From NCBI GenBank assembly GCA_963775825.1, contig CAVZKY010000042.1:1-64000 (forward strand): DNA of 64,000 nt, written 5' to 3'. Origin of the DNA: Bog-532 sp963775825 (lineage in GTDB: Bacteria > Actinomycetota > Actinomycetes > Streptosporangiales > Streptosporangiaceae). The notes below the pieces were generated by a model. It was given only the letters and a program-made list of their open reading frames with translations, was not told the DNA's origin and did not search any database. Made by a program: the position numbers and the translations under genes. Positions 1 to 8,323 of the stretch are shown here, one piece after another (the stretch's first letter is position 1; every line of letters begins with the position of its first letter).

Positions 1-71
1 AGCGGGCGACCGGGATCGAACCGGCATGACCAGCTTGGAAGGCTGGGGCTCTACCATTGAGCTACGCCCGC
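1..71 (-). tRNA. tRNA-Gly (UCC)
   Basis: Read on the minus strand, a GCGGGCG/CGCCCGC acceptor stem pairs over 7 bp. The D-arm is followed by an anticodon arm with stem CCAGC/GCTGG and loop CTTCCAA, giving anticodon UCC. The T-loop GGTTCGATCCC is canonical. CCA is not encoded. A possible -10 hexamer TACGCT lies upstream on the minus strand near 134-139. Confidence 0.95.
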
Positions 72-197
72 GCGACGGCGACTGGACCAGCCGATCCGGC
101 CGGGCCGTCACGGGGCGGCCGGGCGTCAGGGGTAGCGTACCGGCTCTGGCGAGCCCGACGCAGCCCAGCCCCGGCAGCTGTCCTCGTGACCCAGCCG

Positions 198-665
198 TCA
201 GAAGGGCGGAACGGGCCCGACCGGACCGGTGACGGGCAGCACCGGCACGCAGGCCACGGACACGGGGTTCGACGGATCCAGGGCGTTGAGCATGTCGGCC
301 ATCGCCACCGGGTCGTAGGCCAGCTCGAGGTGATCACTCTGGTCGAGCGGGCACTGGTTCTGCACCGTGATGTCGGTGACGCCGGGACCCGAACGCCGAG
401 GTTTACGGGGTCACCACCTCGTCGTCCCGGCTCTCGATAACCGTGTAGCTGACGCCCGGCGCCGGATCGCCGCCCGCGTTGAGCTGGGCCAGGAAGCCCG
501 AGCCCACCTCCTGCTCGATGCATGTGCAACTGCCGCCAATGAGCATGTTGAACACGCCGGACGGGCCGAGATCCTGCGTCAGCGTGGTCAGCCCGTCGAT
601 GGTGGTGCCGTGGTTCGCGATCCCGACCGCCGCTTCGAGCTCGAGATCGCGTTGCGGGCGCGGCA
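198..665 (-). pseudogene. Remnant of a secreted alpha/beta-hydrolase lipase
   Basis: Two pieces of one actinobacterial triacylglycerol lipase/esterase are visible. Codons near 640-405 read GIANHGTT...IDGLTTL and end in SYTVIESRDDEVVTP. The protein then resumes in another frame as VTDITVQNQCPLDQSDHLEL and runs to a stop at 198-200. A TAA directly follows VVTP where the family usually has Tyr, and bases are missing just after it. The N-terminal half, including the signal peptide and GHSQGG nucleophile elbow, is absent. The family match is from memory of conserved motifs. The truncation plus stop plus frameshift makes this a non-functional relic rather than a sequencing error. Confidence 0.75.
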
Positions 666-853
666 TATGCTCCGCCGGCCAGGGTCCTGACCGTTCCCGT
701 TCCCGCGCCGCCACCGTCCGGCCGCGAACAACGTCGACAGCATTCCCTGGCGGCGTGGCCACTTGAATCCAGTTTTAGAACGGCCAATCCTGACTCTGGA
801 CCGTCTTTGCTGGTCTGTACCGATAAGACCCGCGCGTGCGGATAGGGGCCTGG

Positions 854-1747
854 ATGACAAGCGACCACCGGCCGGGGAAGGCCACGGTTTCCCGGCGCGT
901 TCTGCTGGCCGCGGGCGGACTGGTCCTGCTCGGTGAGTTCGCCGCCGGTGCGGGCCGGGACGTTCCGCCGAAAGATCGCGCCGCCTCGCCGAAGCCGTCG
1001 GGCCCGGCCGCGCCATCCCGGCCGGGCAGGGCCGCCAGCGCGGACGCCCGCGCCGTGACCGCCCGGTCGCAGAACGAGCGCGCAGCGGCCCGCGCATCAG
1101 CCGCCAGCCGCGCGCCCGACGCGGCTCACGGCTCCGGTCCCGGCTACACCCCGACCGCCAGCGGCCAGCCCCTGTACCACCTCGACGACGGGCCGATGGT
1201 CATCGCGCTCACCATCGACGATGGGCCGAGCCCCACCTATACCCCCAAGATCCTCAGCCTGCTGCGCCGGTACGGGATCGTCGCCACGTTCTCCATGGTC
1301 GGCGAGAACGTGGCCGCCTACCCGGCGATCGCCCGCGAGGTGGCCGCTGCGGGTCACCTGATCATCAACCACACCTGGACCCACGCCAACCTCACCGACC
1401 TGGCGCCGGCCGCCATGGCCGACCAGATCAGCCGGGCGAGCGGCGCCATCGAGAAAGCGACCCGGACCACCCCCGTCATGTTCCGCGCTCCGTACGGAGC
1501 CTGGTCACCGGGCGTGCTGGCCCAGTGCCGGCAGATGAGGCTGGCCCCGCTGGACTGGTCGGTCGACCCACGCGACTGGGCCCGCCCCGGCGTCAGCGCC
1601 ATCACCACCAACATCATGCGGAACACACGCAGCGGTTCGATCATCCTGGAGCACGATGGCGGCGGCAACCGCGCCCAGACCGTCGCCGCGCTCAGCTATG
1701 TGCTGCCCCGCCTGCTCGATGAGGGGTACTACTTCCGCACTCCGTAG
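854..1747 (+). CDS. Polysaccharide deacetylase (NodB domain), Tat-exported
   Basis: This is a probable secreted carbohydrate esterase (CE4) that removes acetyl groups from peptidoglycan or other cell-wall glycans. The N-terminus has a twin-arginine signal (SRRVLLAAGG) followed by a hydrophobic stretch and a long Ala/Pro/Arg-rich linker to about residue 95. The NodB domain covers about 115-295. It shows the metal/catalytic motif TIDDGPSP with Asp122 and Asp123, and NHTWTH with His173 and His177. It also has RAPYG (motif 3) and a C-terminal EHDGGG. I chose ATG 854 because an AGGGG-like site precedes it; a GTG at 836 is also possible and would add six residues. It stands alone between a lipase relic and tRNA-Pro. 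Confidence 0.9.
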   Translation: MTSDHRPGKATVSRRVLLAAGGLVLLGEFAAGAGRDVPPKDRAASPKPSGPAAPSRPGRAASADARAVTARSQNERAAARASAASRAPDAAHGSGPGYTPTASGQPLYHLDDGPMVIALTIDDGPSPTYTPKILSLLRRYGIVATFSMVGENVAAYPAIAREVAAAGHLIINHTWTHANLTDLAPAAMADQISRASGAIEKATRTTPVMFRAPYGAWSPGVLAQCRQMRLAPLDWSVDPRDWARPGVSAITTNIMRNTRSGSIILEHDGGGNRAQTVAALSYVLPRLLDEGYYFRTP

Positions 1748-1804
1748 CCTCCCCGCCCCGCAGCCGTCGCGATCTCGGCGGACTGGCTACACTCACCTCA
1801 GACG

Positions 1805-1878
1805 CGGGCTGTAGCGCAGCTTGGAAGCGCACTGGCTTTGGGTGCCAGGGGTCGCGGGTTCAAATCCCGCCAGCCCGA
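1805..1878 (+). tRNA. tRNA-Pro (UGG)
   Basis: The acceptor stem CGGGCTG pairs with CAGCCCG. The anticodon stem CTGGC/GCCAG encloses loop TTTGGGT, so the anticodon is UGG. T-loop GGTTCAAATCC is present and CCA is not encoded. A -10-like TACACT sits at 1788-1793, which would start transcription just before the tRNA. A tRNA-Pro near tig is common in actinobacteria. Confidence 0.95.
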
Positions 1879-1985
1879 CCGCTCAGTCTGGCCGCCTGCC
1901 CTCATGGACAACGACCGGTTGCTGGCTTCTCTCGCGTCCGATTACGGCCTGCTGCGCTCGCGGTCATGACCGGGTAGGCGCTGGT

Positions 1986-2195
1986 TCAGTGGACCGGCCG
2001 CCCGGCCGCTCGCTGCCGGGCCGAAGGCTCCCGCCACGACGGGACCGACGTGCGCAGCAGGAACTCCGCGTACGTATCCGGAGCAGCGCCTGGCTCGGGC
2101 GCGTATCGGTCGTAGGCGAGGCTGTAGGACATCAGCCGCCGCTGCGCTTCGTTGCATTCGGAGATGATCTCGCTGATTCGGTGCAGCAGGTTCAT
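1986..2195 (-). CDS. Small conserved actinobacterial protein (69 aa)
   Basis: This is a 69-residue soluble protein, MNLLHRISEII... to ...AAGRPVH. I recognise the pattern from short hypothetical proteins of Streptomyces-like bacteria: an amphipathic N-terminal helix, an AQRRLM block, a YAPEPG/APDTYAEFLLRTS core and an EPSARQR tail. No function is known to me. A good ribosome site (GGAG, 4 nt upstream) supports ATG at 2195. It is divergent from the GlxA-like regulator, and the 93-base gap between them should hold both promoters. Confidence 0.7.
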   Translation of the reverse strand: MNLLHRISEIISECNEAQRRLMSYSLAYDRYAPEPGAAPDTYAEFLLRTSVPSWREPSARQRAAGRPVH

Positions 2196-2288
2196 GACTC
2201 CAGGCTCGCCCGCGGGGCTCCCGGCCGACAGTGGCAGTAGTGACATATAGGGATGACATCCTGCCAACCATCCCCTCATACTTGTTTC

Positions 2289-3379
2289 ATGCTGAAGAAC
2301 GTGGCTGTCGTGGCGCTGGACCGCATCGAGGCCTTCGAGCTCGGCGTGGTGTGCGAGGTGTTCGGCATCGACCGGTCCGACGACGGGTTGCCCACCTATA
2401 ACTTCGCGGTCGTCGCGGGCGAGCCGGGCCCGATCCGCTGCAACGCCGGCTTCACCATCGACACCCCGTACGGCCTGGACCGGCTGGAGGAGGCCGATCT
2501 GGTCGCGGTGCCGGCGGTCAGCGACCGGCGGCTGGGGCAGGCGGAGCTGATCTCCGGCTTCTCCCCGCCGCGGAACCGGCCGGCGGTCTGCCGGCCAGCC
2601 TGCGCCGTGGCCCCGCCGACGGCGGCCAGCTGCCGGGCGACCTGCTGGCCGCCCTGCGCCGCGCGGTGGACCGGGGTGCGTGGGTGCTGAGCGTGTGCAG
2701 CGGGGTGTTCGTTCTCGGCGAGGCCGGGCTGCTGGCGGGTCGCCGGTGCACCACACACTGGCGGCACACCGCCGAGCTGGCCCGCCGCTATCCCAGCGCC
2801 AAGGTCGATCCCGGCGTCCTGTACGTGGACGAGCAGCCGGTGATCACCTCCGCGGGCACGGCGGCCGGGATCGACGCCTGCCTGCATCTGGTCCGCAGGG
2901 AGCAGGGCTCACGGGTGGCCAACGGGATCGCGCGCCGGATGGTGGTCCCGCCGCACCGCGACGGCGGGCAGGCCCAGTACATCGACCGCCCGCTCGCCGA
3001 GACGTCCGGCGGCAGCCTCGGCGGCGTGCTCGACTGGATGGCGCTCAACCTCGGCCGGCCGCTGAGCGTCGGCGACCTGGCCGGCCGCGCGCACATGTCG
3101 CCCCGCACGTTCGCCCGGCGCTTCACCCAGGAAACCGGGACCACGCCGCTGCGCTGGCTGACTTCTCAGCGCATCCTGCTGGCCCAGCAGCTGCTGGAGG
3201 AGACGGACGAGACGGTGGACGCCATCGCCGAGCAGGTGGGCTTCGGGAACGCGGCTACGCTGCGCCACCATTTCCGCGCCTGCCGCGACACCACGCCCGA
3301 CTCCTACCGCCGCCTGTTCCGCGGCCCGGCGCGGCCCAGCCGGCCGGTTCTCGCCGACGCGCCGGTGCCCGCCGCCTAG
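2289..3379 (+). CDS. GlxA-type AraC/DJ-1 transcriptional regulator, frameshifted
   Basis: The N-terminal part (2289 to about 2540) is a DJ-1/PfpI-like domain beginning MLKNVAVVALD and including the DLVAVPAVSD stretch. The protein resumes in a second frame as LPGDLLAALRRAVDRG, with the nucleophile-elbow-like SVCSGVFVL. The second half ends in an AraC double helix-turn-helix (VGDLAGRAHMSPRTFARRF and DAIAEQVGFGNAATLRHHF). About one base appears lost between 2530 and 2600, in a G+C-rich linker. The rest is well conserved, so this could be an assembly error or a recent mutation. Proteins of this family often sense small metabolites and activate neighbouring catabolic genes; no obvious target is adjacent. 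Confidence 0.8.
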
Positions 3380-3501
3380 CGTCCCCGGTTTTCACACTTA
3401 ACAGGCCTGGTGCACCCGGTCCCGCCCTGCGGACCTGCACCGGGCCGGCGCACGGCTGGCCCCGGGGCCCCCGGCGGGCCGCCCGGGCCCCACACGGCCG
3501 G

Positions 3502-3507
3502 TAGGAT
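3502..3507 (+). promoter_or_regulatory. Probable -10 element upstream of tig
   Basis: TAGGAT fits the actinobacterial TANNNT -10 pattern and lies about 120 bases upstream of the tig start, implying an untranslated leader of roughly 110 nt. No convincing -35 is visible. Confidence 0.35.
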
Positions 3508-3627
3508 AAACCGCCATAGCCGCGGCGGTTGCCGTGAGTGATGATCTGAGTTCCCGCGTTCCCGGTCGCATCCAGGCGGCAGGCGGTGGAGGGAACCAAT
3601 GCAGGGGACACAAGGAGTGACGCCGAC

Positions 3628-5161
3628 GTGAAGACAGACGTCGAGGAACTGAGCCCGACCCGCGTGAAACTCAGCGTAGAGGTGCCGTTCGACGAGCTGA
3701 AGCCCAGCATCGACAAGGCTTACCGCGAGGTCGCCCGGCAGGTCCGCATCCCGGGCTTCCGCCCGGGCCGCGTGCCGCCGCGGATCATCGACCAGCGGGT
3801 CGGCCGGGCGCCGGTGCTGGAGCAGGCCGTCAACGACGCCATTCCCGAGCTGTACGGCAAGGCGGTCGAGCAGCAGGAGCTGTTCGCCCTCGGCCGCCCC
3901 GAGGTGGAGATCACCAGCCTGGACGACGGCAAGGAGCTCGCCTTCACCGCCGAGTTCGATATCCGGCCCAAGTTCGATCTGCCCGACCTGAGCAGCATCT
4001 CGGTCACCATCGACAACGCCACGGTGACGCCGGACGACGTCGAGGAGTACCTCGGCAACCTGCGCGAGCGGTTCGCATCGCTGAAGGGCGTGCCGCGACC
4101 GGCCGAGAGCGGCGACTACGTCTCCATCGACCTGTCCGCCACGGTCGACGGTGAGCCGGTGGAGGACGCTCAGGCCAGTGGCCTGTCGTACGAAGTCGGC
4201 AGCGGGTCGATGCTGGACGGGCCTCGACGACGCCGTGACCGGGATGTCGCAGGGTGAGTCGAAGACCTTCAGCACCGAGCTGGCCGGCGGCGAGCGGGCC
4301 GGTGACGAGGCCGAGGTGACCGTCACCGTGCACAGCGTGAAGGTCAAGGAGCTGCCTGACTTCGACGACGACTTCGCCCAGCTGGCCAGCGAGTTCGACA
4401 CCATCGGCGAGCTGCGGGCCGACACCCGCAGGCGGCTCGAGGCGATGCGCCAGCAGCAGCAGGCCATCCAGGCCCGCGACCGCGCCCTGGAGACGCTGCT
4501 CGACCAGGTGGACATTCCGCTGCCGGACAGCATCGTGGCGGAGGAGGCGCACCGCCTCGAGCACTCCATGCATGACCAGATCGAGCGGGCTGGCGCCGAC
4601 TGGGGCACCTACCTGCAGATGGTCGGCAAGTCCCAGGAGGAGTTCAGCGCCGAGCTGAACGACCAGGCCCGCCGCAGCGTCAAGACCGGCCTGGTGCTCG
4701 ACCAGGTGGCCAAGCAGGAAGACCTGGGCGTCAACGACGCCGAGCTGTCCTACTTCGTCACCCAGCAGGCCGAGCAGATGGGGGTCGAGCCGCAGCTGCT
4801 CGCGCGCCAGATCGCCGACGGCGGCCAGATCGGCGCCGCGGCGGCCGAGGTGCTGCGCGGCAAGGCGATGGCGCTGCTGGCCAGCAGGGTGCAGATCAAG
4901 GACGAGGCGGGCCACGAGCTCGACTACAACACGCTGCTCGGCATCGACGATGAGGGCGGCGAGACGGTTGCAACGCGGGCAGCGAGGCCGAAGCGGCCGG
5001 CGAGGAGGCCGAGGAGGCCGGGGCCCACGGCCGACGCGGCCGATGCGGCGCTGGCCGGCGACGACGCCGAAGCGGACGAGGACGCCGAAGCGGACGAGGA
5101 CGCCGAAGCGGACGACGACGCCGAAGCGGACGCGGGCGGGGACCAGGACGCCCGGGCCTAG
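3628..5161 (+). CDS. tig: Trigger factor (ribosome-bound chaperone), with a one-base frameshift
   Basis: The trigger factor binds near the ribosome exit tunnel and helps nascent chains fold. The ribosome-docking signature (VARQVRIPGFRPGRVP) is present. It is followed by the FKBP-type prolyl isomerase domain (ESGDYVSIDLSATVDGE) and a helical C-terminal domain. GTG 3628 follows AAGGAG by 10 nt. At about 4218-4223 the sequence reads GACGGGCCTCGAC where the family needs GACGGGCTCGAC; one extra C shifts the frame, and the second part continues intact. A further local frame wobble is possible in the acidic tail (4965-5035). The tail ends in four near-copies of a DAEADE unit. Because tig is normally retained, the extra base may be an assembly error. 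Confidence 0.9.
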
Positions 5162-5277
5162 TCCCTGCGCCGACAGCGAAAACCGTGCTTCGGAGGCCTG
5201 CAGCGGTTGGCTCGCGAGCTATCGTCCAGATCAGAGACATCAGCTGCTTGCGCGGCTAGTCAAACGAGGAGAACGCA

Positions 5278-5916
5278 GTGACCACGGATTCCCCACTGGA
5301 CGTGCCGTCCATCGTGACGGCGGCCATGCCCGATGGTGCCGTCCAGCCGTTCGGCGACCAGCTGTTCCAGCGGCTGCTGCGGCACCGGATCGTCTTCCTC
5401 GGCCAGCAGGTCGATGACGATCTCGCGAACCGGATCTGCGCCGAGCTGGTGCTGCTGGCCGCCGAGGACCCCAGGCGCGACATCAGCCTCTACATCAACT
5501 CGCCGGGCGGCTCGGTCAGCGCCGGCCTGGCCATCTACGACGTGATGCAGTACGTGCCGAACGACGTCGCCACCTACGTGATGGGCATGGCCGCGTCGAT
5601 GGCCCAGGTGCTGCTCTGCGCGGGCACGGCGGGCAAGCGGTTCGCCATGCCGCACTCCCAGATCCTGATGCACCAGCCGTCCGGTGGCCTCGGTGGCACC
5701 GCGACCGACATCCGGATTCAGGCCGAGCAGATGCTGTACATCAAGCGGACGATGGCGGAGCGCATCGCGTTCCACACCGGCCAGACGTTCGAGCAGATCG
5801 AGCTCGACTTCGACCGCGACCGCTGGTTCACCGCCGACGAGGCCAAGGACTACGGCTTCGTCGACCGGGTGGTCCGCAGCGCCACGGAGGTGCCCTCGGC
5901 GGGCCCGGTCTCATGA
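5278..5916 (+). CDS. clpP1: ATP-dependent Clp protease proteolytic subunit 1
   Basis: This serine protease subunit assembles into the barrel that degrades proteins fed by ClpX or ClpC. The catalytic triad is visible: Ser107 in GMAASMAQ, His126 in MPHSQILMHQP, and Asp177 in IELDFDRDRW. The oxyanion-loop NSPGGSV is present. The length of 212 aa is normal. GTG 5278 has a GAGGAG site upstream. It lies 116 bases after tig and overlaps clpP2 if that gene uses ATG 5913, so the two are surely co-transcribed. A 10-bp palindrome GCTCGCGAGC near 5210 might be part of a regulator site, but I cannot assign it. Confidence 0.96.
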   Translation: MTTDSPLDVPSIVTAAMPDGAVQPFGDQLFQRLLRHRIVFLGQQVDDDLANRICAELVLLAAEDPRRDISLYINSPGGSVSAGLAIYDVMQYVPNDVATYVMGMAASMAQVLLCAGTAGKRFAMPHSQILMHQPSGGLGGTATDIRIQAEQMLYIKRTMAERIAFHTGQTFEQIELDFDRDRWFTADEAKDYGFVDRVVRSATEVPSAGPVS

Positions 5917-5945
5917 ACGCAGATTACGGAACGAAGGAGCGGGGA

Positions 5946-6611
5946 GTGAGCGAACTCAGCGCCGGAGGCTTCCGGCCGGCGGAGGCCAGGTACGTCCTGC
6001 CGTCCTTCGTGGAGCGGACGTCGTACGGGGTCAAGGAGATGAACCCGTACAACAAGCTCTTCGAGGAGCGGATCATCTTCCTCGGCGTCCAGATCGACGA
6101 CGCCTCGGCCAACGACGTCATGGCCCAGCTGCTGACGCTGGAGGCGATCGACCCGGACCGGGACATCACGATCTACATCAACTCGCCGGGCGGGTCGATG
6201 ACGTCGATGATGGCCATCTACGACACGATGCAGTTCATCCAGCCCGACATCCAGATGTGCTGCATCGGGCAGGCCGCCTCCGCGGCCGCCATCCTGCTGG
6301 CCGCGGGGACCAAGGGCAAGCGGATGGCCCTGCCGAATTCGCGCATCCTGATCCACCAGCCCGCCACCCAGGGCGGCGGCTACGAGCAGGTGAGCGACCT
6401 GGAGATCCAGGCGCGCGAGATCATGCGGATGCGCTCGGCGATGGAAGTCATCCTGGCCCGGCACACCGGCCAGGAGGAGGAGTCCATCCGCCGCGACATC
6501 GAGCGGGACAAGTTCCTTACCGCCGAGGAAGCCAAGGAATACGGCATCGTCGACGAGGTTCTCACCATGCTCAAGCGCGGCCAGACCGTCTCCGGGGTAC
6601 TGTCGTCCTAA
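5946..6611 (+). CDS. clpP2: ATP-dependent Clp protease proteolytic subunit 2
   Basis: This is the second ClpP paralogue; actinobacterial ClpP1 and ClpP2 form a mixed tetradecamer. Ser112 lies in GQAASAAAILL, His lies in LPNSRILIHQP, and the Asp region reads IRRDIERDKF. I prefer GTG 5946 because GAAGGAGCGGGG precedes it; ATG 5913, whose ATGA overlaps the clpP1 stop, would add 11 residues. clpX follows after 176 bases. Confidence 0.95.
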   Translation: MSELSAGGFRPAEARYVLPSFVERTSYGVKEMNPYNKLFEERIIFLGVQIDDASANDVMAQLLTLEAIDPDRDITIYINSPGGSMTSMMAIYDTMQFIQPDIQMCCIGQAASAAAILLAAGTKGKRMALPNSRILIHQPATQGGGYEQVSDLEIQAREIMRMRSAMEVILARHTGQEEESIRRDIERDKFLTAEEAKEYGIVDEVLTMLKRGQTVSGVLSS

Positions 6612-6787
6612 CCGGAGATTTGCCTCTTCCCCGGCATACCCCGGAAGCGGTTTGATGGTTGTGTCTTAGGTTCTCCGGGACCCGAGGCGGTAACGTCGAA
6701 AGCCGGAGCGCACGATGGCCTGGCGGGATATGCCCGCTGGGGCAGGCCGCGACCTGCCCCAGCGGCCCCATGTAAAGGAGTAACTGG

Positions 6788-8065
<1,278 letters not shown>

Positions 8066-8067
8066 TT

Positions 8068-8275
8068 CGGGGGGCGACCCCCCGATCCCCCCGCGACGCC
8101 CCGATGGTGGTCCTCGCCGACAACACCGCCGCTCACCGGGCCTGAAGGCCCGGTTCGCTGGGCGGTGGCCTTCGGCCGTCTGTCCGTAGCCCGCGCGTGG
8201 TGGCTGTCGGCACCGGCCGCTCACCCGGGCCTTCGGCCCGGGGTCGCTGGGCCGGTAACGATCGCCTCGCCGTAG
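8068..8275 (+). repeat. Intergenic two-hairpin repeat, copy 1
   Basis: Roughly 208 bases match 22052-22268 closely by eye. After a G-run/C-run palindrome come two nested stem-loops of the same design. Unit A has outer stem CACCGCC/GGCGGTG and inner stem ACCGGGCC/GGCCCGGT with a TGAA loop. Unit B has outer stem ACCGGCC/GGCCGGT and inner stem CCCGGGCC/GGCCCGGG with a TTCG loop. Both share the internal-loop pair GCTC/TCGCTG. A small GGCC-TTC-GGCC hairpin lies between them. The repeat starts just after the clpX stop and could act as a terminator. It encodes nothing recognisable. Confidence 0.8.
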
Positions 8276-8309
8276 CCCGCCTGTGGTCACGGTTAGACCA
8301 CGCCTTCAA

Positions 8310-8315
8310 TAGACT
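8310..8315 (+). promoter_or_regulatory. -10 element for leaderless valS
   Basis: TAGACT ends 8 nt before GTG 8324. No ribosome-binding site is visible, so the message probably begins at or next to the start codon. Confidence 0.5.
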
Positions 8316-8323
8316 CACGTGTC

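Noticed and set aside
5208..5222. ClgR-type operator before clpP1
   Set aside because: Only a 10-bp GCTCGCGAGC palindrome is visible, which does not match the regulator's consensus well enough.
8066..8323. T-box riboswitch before valS
   Set aside because: No specifier loop or antiterminator T-box sequence; the region is the two-hairpin repeat.
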